Positions 1 to 4,670 of a stretch of 7,105 bases of DNA are shown here, piece by piece. The stretch covers positions 1 through 7,105 of the forward strand of contig JAFQPT010000063.1 of assembly GCA_017411665.1 (NCBI GenBank), written 5' to 3'. Both the position numbers and the translations under genes were made by a program. The DNA comes from Oscillospiraceae bacterium (GTDB lineage Bacteria; Bacillota_A; Clostridia; Oscillospirales; Oscillospiraceae). Within the stretch, counting starts at the first letter, position 1. Every line of letters begins with the position of its first letter. Below the pieces are notes generated by a model, which saw nothing but the letters and a program-made list of their open reading frames with translations, searched no databases and had not been told where the DNA came from.

Positions 1-40
1 ACAGAAAAGCCTCTAACCTAATAGAAAGAGAGGAATAAAA

Positions 41-73
41 ATGATGTTAGATACCAAGAGTTTTCTGAAGTGA
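41..73 (+). CDS. Possible 10-residue peptide in RNA copy 1
   Basis: The frame reads MMLDTKSFLK and follows an AGAGAGG purine tract about 7 nt upstream. Its TGA stop lies inside the 5' arm of the hairpin 67-120, so a ribosome at the stop codon would cover that arm. The second copy (597-629) keeps the start, length and stop but differs at three residues. With three replacement changes and one silent change, protein-level selection is not demonstrated. It could be a leader-type peptide or chance. Confidence 0.25.
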   Translation: MMLDTKSFLK

Positions 74-126
74 CCCTAATCTGATGTAGGTGAAAGATGC
101 AGCAGATTAAGGGTCACTTCTTTTTT
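67..126 (+). terminator. Long intrinsic terminator of RNA copy 1
   Basis: The arms 67-83 and 103-120 pair over 17 bp with one bulged A (110), enclosing an 18-19 nt loop and followed by six T. The stem is unusually long for a simple terminator and the loop sequence TGTAGGTGAAAGATGCAG is identical in the second copy, which suggests the loop has a role of its own. Confidence 0.8.
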
Positions 127-144
127 ATTGGTACAGACTTCAGC

Positions 145-165
145 CACCCGAAAGGGTGCTTTTTT
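145..165 (+). terminator. Second, GNRA-loop terminator after RNA copy 1
   Basis: CACCC pairs with GGGTG across a GAAA tetraloop and runs into six T (160-165). It lies about 20 nt after the first T-run and is matched at the same offset after copy 2, forming a backup terminator. Confidence 0.7.
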
Positions 166-195
166 GTTGCCCTGCAAGATCGGCAGCTGTCATTG

Positions 196-228
196 AAAAT
201 AAAAAGAGTCGGCTGAAAAAGCCAACTC
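196..228 (-). terminator. Minus-strand intrinsic terminator
   Basis: On the minus strand GAGTTGGCT (228-220) pairs with AGCCGACTC (214-206) over 9 bp, with one G-T wobble and a 5-nt loop, followed by TTTTTATTTT. The plus strand has no T-run on the other side, so it acts leftward. The nearest start is the promoter at 238-267, which would give an RNA of only about 30 nt. Confidence 0.65.
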
Positions 229-237
229 AATAAATAA

Positions 238-267
238 ATTATATCACATTTAAAAGTCAAGAGTCAA
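238..267 (-). promoter_or_regulatory. Strong minus-strand promoter facing a terminator
   Basis: On the minus strand TTGACT (267-262), an 18-nt spacer and TATAAT (243-238) with a TG extension (extended -10) form a near-consensus sigma-A promoter. Initiation near 231 would run at once into the hairpin 228-206. Read-through would yield RNA antisense to copy 1 at 1-165. The -35 box lies inside the repeat fragment 261-297. Confidence 0.6.
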
Positions 268-297
268 TCATAAATGTACGCTCCGGAAGCAAATCTG
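261..297 (+). repeat. Degenerate repeat fragment matching 534-571
   Basis: The segment beginning GAGTCAATCA matches 534-571 at about 32 of 40 aligned columns, including GAGTCAATCA, ATGTACG, CCGGAA and ATCTG. In the 534-571 copy, CAGATGT and ACATCTG form a 7-bp stem; here that pairing is lost, and TGTACG (275-280) instead pairs with CGTACA (303-308). It may be the remnant of a third RNA copy. Confidence 0.5.
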
Positions 298-342
298 CGT
301 TTCGTACAAAAACAAATGTGCGCATTCGTGAAACCTTCCGAC

Positions 343-371
343 TTGTGAAAAGCCAAACAATGTGGTATATT
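343..371 (+). promoter_or_regulatory. Promoter of RNA copy 2
   Basis: TTGTGA (343-348), a 17-nt spacer and TATATT (366-371) preceded by TGG, an extended -10, form a plausible sigma-A promoter. The predicted start is near 378-380. No long ORF follows, only the structured region that ends at 684, which supports an RNA gene. Confidence 0.5.
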
Positions 372-596
372 TAAATCACAAAGAGGAAGTCCAAAAGGAA
401 ACACTCAAAAAGAAACCCAGCAATGAACTTTAAAAGTTCAATGATCGAGCAAAGGCTCAGGAAAAAGTGGTTAATGGGAAAACTTCAGAGAAGAACCTAT
501 AATGGATTAGCCTCATCGAGACTCCTGGAAAATGAGTCAATCACAGATGTACGACCGGAAAGTAACATCTGAATCTGTAGAAAGAGAGGATTAGAA

Positions 597-629
597 ATGA
601 TGCTAGATAACAAGAGTGTTCAGAAGTGA
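597..629 (+). CDS. Possible 10-residue peptide in RNA copy 2
   Basis: The frame reads MMLDNKSVQK, with AGAGAGG about 7 nt before the ATG and the TGA inside the base of the hairpin 623-676. It corresponds codon for codon to 41-73. The peptide is hydrophilic and shows no membrane or toxin-like character. Its position before a terminator resembles attenuator leaders, but the nearest downstream gene is on the opposite strand, so a classical attenuation role for copy 2 is unlikely. Confidence 0.25.
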   Translation: MMLDNKSVQK

Positions 630-684
630 CCCCAATCTACTGTAGGTGAAAGATGCAGATGATTGAGGGTCACTTCTTTTTTTT
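623..684 (+). terminator. Long intrinsic terminator of RNA copy 2
   Basis: The arms 623-637 and 661-676 pair over 15 bp with a single bulged A at 666, then eight T follow. The C633-G665 pair replaces T77-A109 of copy 1. The stem begins within the last codons of the ten-codon ORF. Confidence 0.8.
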
Positions 685-700
685 GATATGGTTCCGACGA

Positions 701-722
701 CACCCGCGAGGGTGCTTTTTTT
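701..722 (+). terminator. Second, GNRA-loop terminator after RNA copy 2
   Basis: CACCC and GGGTG enclose a GCGA tetraloop and are followed by seven T. The loop differs from copy 1 (GAAA) but keeps the GNRA form, and the stem is unchanged. Confidence 0.7.
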
Positions 723-728
723 ATGCGA

Positions 729-754
729 AAACGCCCTCCCGCAGGAGAGCGTTT
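729..754 (-). terminator. Terminator downstream of the yitT-type gene
   Basis: AAACGC with GCGTTT and CTCC with GGAG form a stem with one internal position that is a T-G wobble on the minus strand but a C-A mismatch on the plus strand, favouring minus-strand function just after the stop codon at 758. The minus-strand T-run is short (TTTT). The plus strand has the better T-run, so the hairpin may also stop rightward transcription. Confidence 0.6.
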
Positions 755-757
755 GTT

Positions 758-1639
758 TTATTTTTTAGGCTTGATGCGCTGTCTCAAGGGCTTGGGGCGA
801 TAATGCACCTCGTGGACAGTATAAATGGTTATGAATGCATCGGGGTCGACCTTTTCCAGATAGGACATGAGAATGCGGAATTCCTGCTTATCCACGATGG
901 TGATGATTTCGCGGAAGGAGTTGCCTGTATACGCACCGATGGTTTCCACCAGAGAAGCGCCGCTTTGCAGAGTGTTGAGAATGTAGTCGAGAATCTCGGG
1001 CTCTTTCTTGGAGATGATGCAGACTCTCTTCTTGGGGTTGATGCCGAAAATGAAATGGTCTACCACAATTCCGTTGAGATACGTACCCAGAACGCTGAGA
1101 ATGGCAACCTTTAAATCAAACACAAGAACAGAGGAGACCGCGACACAAAGTCCCGCGTTGGAAACTGCTTTGCCTACGTCCATATGCATCAGCTTATTGA
1201 GGATTTTCGCCACAATATCCAGACCACCCAGAGAAGCACCGCGGTCAAACAAAATGGCCTGACAAGCACTCATGAGGAAAATGTAGCAGAGCATATCCAG
1301 AAAAGCGTCTTCCATAATCGATGCGGGAGCAGGGGAGACTGCTTCCAGCACCGCCAGACTGCCTGTAAAAAGAATGACGGAGTAAATAGTCTTGAGACCG
1401 AATTCCTTACCGACCAGAATAATTCCCGCTGCCAGAAGACAGCCGTTGCAAATCATGGTAATGGCAGATACGCTCAAGGGAATGATATGGGAGACTACCA
1501 TTGCCAGACCGGGAATGCTGCCAATGGTCAGATTGAAGGGCAGCATAAAATAGTGCACCACCGCTGCGCCTGCAACAGCCACAACGGAAATAATCAGAAA
1601 ATCCATTAGGGATTTCAAAGTTTTGCTTGCGGGATTCAT
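758..1639 (-). CDS. YitT family membrane protein (DUF2179 C-terminus)
   Basis: This 293-residue protein has the usual length and layout of YitT-family (DUF161 plus DUF2179) proteins. The N-terminal part holds about five to six hydrophobic segments (roughly 13-34, 42-76, 86-106, 115-131 and 162-196) with the family-like stretch GGLDIVAKILNK near 138-149. A soluble C-terminal DUF2179 domain follows at about 205-278 and contains GAYTGNSFREI. The family is widespread in Firmicutes; its biochemical function is not settled, and transport is only a guess. An ATG eight codons upstream (1663) is rejected as the start: AGAGGTGA at 1654-1647 lies 7 nt before the chosen ATG, and the predicted promoter overlaps the upstream ATG, so the transcript would begin after it. 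The gene is monocistronic and divergent from the barnase unit. Confidence 0.9.
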   Translation of the reverse strand: MNPASKTLKSLMDFLIISVVAVAGAAVVHYFMLPFNLTIGSIPGLAMVVSHIIPLSVSAITMICNGCLLAAGIILVGKEFGLKTIYSVILFTGSLAVLEAVSPAPASIMEDAFLDMLCYIFLMSACQAILFDRGASLGGLDIVAKILNKLMHMDVGKAVSNAGLCVAVSSVLVFDLKVAILSVLGTYLNGIVVDHFIFGINPKKRVCIISKKEPEILDYILNTLQSGASLVETIGAYTGNSFREIITIVDKQEFRILMSYLEKVDPDAFITIYTVHEVHYRPKPLRQRIKPKK

Positions 1640-1661
1640 TGGGAAATCACCTCTTTGCGAC

Positions 1662-1690
1662 ATTTTAACACTGCAAATGTATCAATGCAA
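1662..1690 (-). promoter_or_regulatory. Promoter of the yitT-type gene
   Basis: On the minus strand TTGCAT (1690-1685), a 17-nt spacer and TAAAAT (1667-1662) with a TG extension form a sigma-A promoter. Initiation near 1655 gives a leader of about 16 nt that starts at the ribosome binding site. Confidence 0.6.
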
Positions 1691-1709
1691 TTATGAGATG
1701 TCTTTTCAG

Positions 1710-1738
1710 TGGATATTTTTATGGAATGAATGTATAAT
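1710..1738 (+). promoter_or_regulatory. Promoter of the barnase-barstar unit
   Basis: TATAAT (1733-1738) is a perfect -10 box. The -35 candidate TGGATA (1710-1715) at a 17-nt spacing matches TTGACA at four of six positions. Initiation near 1745 gives a leader of about 25 nt ending in AGGAGG (1756-1761), 7 nt before the start codon. Confidence 0.5.
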
Positions 1739-1768
1739 GATGGCAATATACCAACAGGAGGAGCTCCT

Positions 1769-2284
1769 ATGAATTTCAAAAAACTGACAGCCCTATTGAT
1801 GGCTCTTGTCATGTTACTCAGCATGGCGGCCTGTGGCGGTGACGAATCGGCAAGCATCGGCATCATCGGTGGTGCAGACGGCCCCACAGCCATTATTGTG
1901 ACGGGACCCGATACGGAAGAGGAAGCAGAGAATTTACTTGACGCGGACGGGTGGTATTACAGCGCCGAGGACGTGGCGTTATACCTGTATCTGTACGGCT
2001 GTCTGCCCGAAAACTTCATCACCAAAAACGAGGCCCGTGAGCTGGGCTGGGAAGGCGGCAGCGTGGAAGACTATGCTCCCGGCTGCGCCATCGGCGGTGA
2101 CAAATTCGGAAACCGCGAGGGCTTGCTGCCCAAGGCAGAGGGTCGTCAGTATTATGAGTGTGACATTGATACGGATGGAAAAAACAGCCGCGGTGCAAAG
2201 CGCATTGTATATTCCAATGACGGTCTGATTTATTACACCGATGACCATTATGAAAGCTTTACACTGCTGTATGGGGAGGACTGA
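1769..2284 (+). CDS. Barnase-type ribonuclease, predicted lipoprotein
   Basis: The 171-residue product begins with a lipoprotein signal (MNFKKLTALL..., hydrophobic to about residue 21) and a lipobox-like SMAAC giving Cys22, so it should be exported and lipid-anchored. Residues 27-42 carry SASIGIIGGADGPTAI, a motif resembling one in the beta subunit of Na+-translocating decarboxylases. From about residue 60 to the end it aligns with Bacillus barnase, a secreted guanyl-preferring endoribonuclease. The counterparts of barnase K27, R59, E73 (general base), R83, R87 and H102 (general acid) are K86, R116, E130, R141, R145 and H160, so it should be active. The start is set by AGGAGG 7 nt upstream and by the signal peptide; a further ATG at 1730 lies inside the promoter. 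Barstar follows after 2 nt. Family assignment is firm from remembered barnase sequence; the lipid anchoring is a prediction. Confidence 0.93.
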   Translation: MNFKKLTALLMALVMLLSMAACGGDESASIGIIGGADGPTAIIVTGPDTEEEAENLLDADGWYYSAEDVALYLYLYGCLPENFITKNEARELGWEGGSVEDYAPGCAIGGDKFGNREGLLPKAEGRQYYECDIDTDGKNSRGAKRIVYSNDGLIYYTDDHYESFTLLYGED

Positions 2285-2286
2285 GC

Positions 2287-2553
2287 ATGGTTATTGAACT
2301 GAAGGGAAGCCTTATGACAGACCGTGCAGCGATCCATGACTGTTTGCAGGCACAACTGCAGCTGCCGCACTATTACGGGCGGAATCTGGATGCATTGTTT
2401 GACCTGCTGACGGAGCGCACCGAAGCCACAGAAATTATGGTGACGGAGTGGGAAGAACTGGAGGTACATCTGGGCGGCTACGCAGCGGCACTGATGGACA
2501 CCCTGTACGATGCGGCAAAGGAAAATCCCGCACTGAAAATTCAAGTGAAATAA
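2287..2553 (+). CDS. Barstar family ribonuclease inhibitor
   Basis: This 88-residue protein matches barstar in length, and the region up to residue 39 even keeps barstar numbering. LPHYYGRNLDALFD contains Y29, D35 and D39, the residues with which barstar plugs the barnase active site; position 38 is Phe instead of Trp. In an ungapped alignment the place of barstar E76 is taken by Ala near residue 76, although a one-residue shift would put Asp there. It lacks a signal peptide and should act in the cytoplasm, neutralising ribonuclease that is not exported. GGGAGGA at about 2274-2280 provides the ribosome binding site, and the 2-nt gap to the nuclease stop codon suggests translational coupling, keeping inhibitor and toxin in step. 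Confidence 0.93.
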   Translation: MVIELKGSLMTDRAAIHDCLQAQLQLPHYYGRNLDALFDLLTERTEATEIMVTEWEELEVHLGGYAAALMDTLYDAAKENPALKIQVK

Positions 2554-2554
2554 G

Positions 2555-2587
2555 AAAAACGCAGAAGCAGTTCGCTTCTGCGTTTTT
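2555..2587. terminator. Bidirectional terminator between convergent units
   Basis: A perfect 14-bp stem (2555-2568 with 2574-2587) encloses the loop AGTTC. The arms begin with A5 and end with T5, so both strands show a T-run. It lies 1 nt after the barstar stop and 4 nt past the stop of the minus-strand aldo/keto reductase, and so serves both units. Confidence 0.9.
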
Positions 2588-2591
2588 TGTT

Positions 2592-3770
2592 TTAAAAAAG
2601 CTTTAGCCATTGATTGAGCTTCCGTACTGTTCTGTAGAGAGGCCCCTCCAGCTCCTTACGGGCATTTTTCAATTCCTTACGGATTTCGATGCCCTGGGGA
2701 CAATGCTTTTCGCATTTCCCGCATTCGATGCAATTGGAAGCGGAGGTGGGCTGTTGACGAAGTGCAGTACACATGACATAGTCAAACAAACCCCAGAATT
2801 TTCCATCGGAATAGCGGCGGTTGTATGCGGCAAAGGTGCCGGGGATATCCACATTCCTTGGGCAGGGGGTGCAGTAGCCGCAGCCTGTGCAGCCGACCTT
2901 CATTTTGGCATTGATGGCATCTACTACAGCCTTCAGCATGGCTTCCTCTGCTTCGCCGAAGTCTCCGACGGATGCTTCGGATGCGGTCATCACATTTTCC
3001 AGCACCATATCCATGGAGTTCATGCCCGACAATACCACAGTGACCTCGGGCTGATTCCACAGCCAGCGGAAGCCCCACTGAGCGGGGGTGTATTGGAGGG
3101 GATGGTTTGCCATGATGCGCTTTGCCTCGTCGGGCAGGAATTTTACCAGTCTGCCGCCGCGCAAAGGCTCCATGATCATGACGGGAAGTCCTTTTGCGTG
3201 GGCGTATTGCAGACCCTTTCTGCCTGCCTGAGAATGTTCGTCCAGATAATTATACTGAATCTGGCAGAAGTCCCAGTCGTATGCATCTACCAGTTGACAG
3301 AACATATCGGAATTGCCGTGGTAGGAGAAGCCTACCTGTCCGATGACACCGCTTTTCTTTTTCTCTTCCAGCCACCGCTCAATGCCCAGAGCCTTCAAAC
3401 GTTCCCATGTGTCGATGTCCGTCAGCATATGCATCAGATAGTATTCCACATGGTCGGTACGCAGCCGTTTCAGTTCTTCGCTTAAATAGGTTTCTATGCT
3501 GTCGGTATTTTTGATGAGGTAGTGAGGCAGCTTGGTTGCAATGTTGATTTGATCGCGGATGCCGTTCTTTTCCACGATTTCACCGAAAGCGGCTTCACTG
3601 CCCGGATAGATATATGCGGTGTCAAAATAGTTGACCCCTGCATTGTATGCGGCCAAGATTTCCCGTTCGGTTTCTTCCATATTGATTTTGCCCAGGGTCT
3701 GGGGCAGACGCATCAAGCCGAAGCCCAGTGCGGACAGCTGATTGCCGTATTTATCGGAACGGTATTTCAT
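2592..3770 (-). CDS. Aldo/keto reductase with C-terminal 4Fe-4S ferredoxin domain
   Basis: The 392-residue protein has an aldo/keto reductase barrel at about 1-285 and a two-cluster ferredoxin-like tail. The AKR catalytic tetrad is recognisable as D50, Y55, K80 and H114 (FDTAYIY, ATKLP, YLMH). The tail has C294-x2-C297-x2-C300-x2-C303-P and C347-x2-C350-x2-C353-x3-C357-P, enough ligands for two [4Fe-4S] clusters, an arrangement common in the AKR family of anaerobic Clostridia. The natural substrate is unknown; electron transfer between NAD(P)H, an organic substrate and the clusters is inference. AAGGAGG at 3784-3778 stands 7 nt before the ATG. It is the last gene of the operon beginning at 5239, 18 nt after the EamA gene. 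Confidence 0.93.
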   Translation of the reverse strand: MKYRSDKYGNQLSALGFGLMRLPQTLGKINMEETEREILAAYNAGVNYFDTAYIYPGSEAAFGEIVEKNGIRDQINIATKLPHYLIKNTDSIETYLSEELKRLRTDHVEYYLMHMLTDIDTWERLKALGIERWLEEKKKSGVIGQVGFSYHGNSDMFCQLVDAYDWDFCQIQYNYLDEHSQAGRKGLQYAHAKGLPVMIMEPLRGGRLVKFLPDEAKRIMANHPLQYTPAQWGFRWLWNQPEVTVVLSGMNSMDMVLENVMTASEASVGDFGEAEEAMLKAVVDAINAKMKVGCTGCGYCTPCPRNVDIPGTFAAYNRRYSDGKFWGLFDYVMCTALRQQPTSASNCIECGKCEKHCPQGIEIRKELKNARKELEGPLYRTVRKLNQWLKLF

Positions 3771-3788
3771 GAAGAATCCTCCTTGTGG

Positions 3789-4670
3789 TTAGTCTTGATG
3801 CATTTCCAGACGGGAATAGTAATATACACCGCCCAGAATCAAAATACAGCCGATGACTTGCAGCAGCTTTGGCATCTCGCCAAACAGAAGTCCTGCGAAA
3901 ATCGCAGCTACAACGGGCTCGCACAGTTTGGAGGCGGAGACAAAGGCAGGGGAGAAATATTTCAGACACCAACTGAAAATACTGTGACCCAGAATGGTGG
4001 AGAACACCGCCAGAAGCAAACCGACAATGACAGCACTCCAACCATAGGTAAACAGATTGTAGTCCTGCACAATGCACATGCCAACCAGCATAGCGGCACA
4101 GGCGATGTAAACTACGTAAGTATAGGCAGTGGTGGAGACGGTCTCCCGCACAATTCGACCGATGAGGGTATACACGGCCACGGCGGTGGCTGCCAGCAAT
4201 GCAAGGAAGTCGCCATACAAATGTGTGCCGCCGCCGGAGTCAGCCAGTGCAATCAATGCGCTGCCTGCAAAAGTAATCAGAATGGCAGCGATGGCTTTGC
4301 CTGTGAGTTTTCCGTGGAGAAACAGACAGAAGCCCAGTGCGACCCAAATGACCTCGGTGCAGACAATGGTGGTGGAGCTTGCCACGGAGGTGTGCTGCAG
4401 GGATTCAAACCAGACGGCAAAGTGCACTGCCAGAAACAGCCCGCTGACACAGCTGAGCAGAAGATTTCGTTTCGTCATGTTTTTTAGCTCTTCTTTGACA
4501 TCGGAGTTGAACCCCACAGCAGGGGTCATCAGAATGACCGTCCAAAGCAGGCGAAAGGCTGCGGTCACAGCGGACGGTGCGTTGGAGTACTTAACGAAGA
4601 TGGATGACAGGGAAATGCCGATGACGCCGATGACAATCATGGTCATGGGGTGCTTTTCAAAATATCTCAT
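3789..4670 (-). CDS. EamA (DMT superfamily) transporter
   Basis: The 293-residue product is strongly hydrophobic with about ten membrane segments (roughly 10-26, 33-52, 70-88, 97-118, 124-143, 151-171, 181-200, 210-228, 240-263 and 268-286). These form two EamA repeats at about 10-142 and 152-287, the normal layout of drug/metabolite exporters. The second repeat contains the typical EPVVAAIFAGLLFGE (251-265). The substrate, possibly an amino acid or other small metabolite, cannot be told from sequence. Its ATG overlaps the stop of the acetyltransferase gene as ATGA (4670-4667), which indicates coupled translation; AGGCGGTGA just upstream is a weak ribosome binding site. Confidence 0.92.
   Translation of the reverse strand: MRYFEKHPMTMIVIGVIGISLSSIFVKYSNAPSAVTAAFRLLWTVILMTPAVGFNSDVKEELKNMTKRNLLLSCVSGLFLAVHFAVWFESLQHTSVASSTTIVCTEVIWVALGFCLFLHGKLTGKAIAAILITFAGSALIALADSGGGTHLYGDFLALLAATAVAVYTLIGRIVRETVSTTAYTYVVYIACAAMLVGMCIVQDYNLFTYGWSAVIVGLLLAVFSTILGHSIFSWCLKYFSPAFVSASKLCEPVVAAIFAGLLFGEMPKLLQVIGCILILGGVYYYSRLEMHQD

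Larger units (their letters stand above)
1..126 (+). ncRNA. Putative small RNA, 3' portion (copy 1, truncated by window)
   Basis: By comparison with the copy at 378-684, this is the 3' end of a small RNA whose 5' part and promoter lie before the window. It includes a purine-rich stretch resembling a ribosome binding site, a ten-codon ORF (41-73), and a terminal hairpin with T-run (67-126). It matches none of the common structured RNAs I can recall (6S, tmRNA, SRP RNA, RNase P, T-box). What I see is repetition, conserved pairing and a terminator; that it is transcribed as a stand-alone RNA is inference. Confidence 0.45.
22..130 (+). repeat. Direct repeat, copy 1 of a structured element
   Basis: This segment aligns without gaps to 578-686 at an offset of 556 bp, with about 15 mismatches in 109 positions by hand count. 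Similarity falls away just after the T-run and returns at a second terminator hairpin (145-165 versus 701-722) at the same offset. Conservation is strongest in the hairpin arms and in an 18-nt loop that is identical in both copies. No target-site duplication or transposase is visible, so tandem duplication of an RNA gene fits better than an insertion sequence. Confidence 0.85.
378..684 (+). ncRNA. Putative small RNA of about 300 nt (copy 2)
   Basis: A promoter (343-371) places the start near 378-380, and the T-run at 677-684 gives the end, so the transcript would be about 305 nt. Local hairpins visible inside include TGAACTT/AAGTTCA near 424-441, GAGC/GCTC near 447-458, GACTC/GAGTC near 520-538, CAGATGT (544-550) with ACATCTG (565-571), and the terminal hairpin 623-676. 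The last 100 nt are repeated upstream. A ten-codon ORF (597-629) with a ribosome binding site could make this a dual-function RNA or a leader. I do not recognise the family; the target and function are unknown. Confidence 0.5.
578..686 (+). repeat. Direct repeat, copy 2 of a structured element
   Basis: This is the second copy of the repeat at 22-130, in the same orientation and 556 bp downstream. One stem pair changes in step: T77-A109 in copy 1 corresponds to C633-G665 here, so the base pair is kept although both bases changed. That is direct support for selection on RNA structure. The inner stem differs, with T82-A104 and G83-C103 of copy 1 lost here unless an alternative ATCT/AGAT pairing forms. 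Confidence 0.85.
1..757. other. Gene-poor region with duplicated small-RNA-like elements
   Basis: No protein-coding gene of ordinary size is supported here. The stretch holds the 3' part of one small-RNA-like element (1-126), a complete second copy (about 378-684), a promoter for the second copy, a degenerate extra fragment (261-297), a minus-strand promoter and terminator pair (196-267), and the terminator of the minus-strand yitT-type gene (729-754). The two copies are offset by exactly 556 bp without gaps, which points to tandem duplication. The longer open frames across this stretch are translations of terminator hairpins and T-runs or antisense to yitT. Confidence 0.7.

Noticed and set aside
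67..126. Possible group II intron domain V because of GGTGAAA in a hairpin.
   Set aside because: The stem and the AGC catalytic triad do not match domain V, there is no reverse transcriptase in the window, and the T-run fits a terminator.
378..420. AAGAGGAAGTCC resembles the conserved GAGGAAAGTCC of RNase P RNA.
   Set aside because: The other conserved blocks of RNase P RNA are missing and the region is too short, so the resemblance is taken as chance.
653..1114. A plus-strand open frame of 153 codons with AGGTG upstream, whose first residues resemble a frame in copy 1 starting at 97 (shared GHFFF and HPxGCFF).
   Set aside because: The shared peptides are translations of the repeated terminator hairpins and T-runs, and most of the frame is antisense to the well-supported YitT gene. 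The similarity follows from the repeated RNA element.
1640..1663. Upstream ATG that would add eight residues to the YitT protein.
   Set aside because: It overlaps the predicted -10 box and lacks a ribosome binding site, whereas the internal ATG has AGAGGTGA at ideal spacing.
1730..1768. Upstream ATG that would add 13 residues to the ribonuclease.
   Set aside because: It lies in the promoter, has no ribosome binding site, and would put a polar stretch before a clear lipoprotein signal.
1759..1768. AGGAGCTCCT palindrome over the ribosome binding site of the ribonuclease gene.
   Set aside because: It has no loop and cannot form a stable hairpin in the mRNA; at ten bases it is likely a by-product of the ribosome binding site.
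2610..3485. Long plus-strand open frame opposite the aldo/keto reductase (and a similar one at 3522-4487).
   Set aside because: Both are antisense to genes with clear family motifs, ribosome binding sites and operon structure; they arise from codon bias of the real genes.
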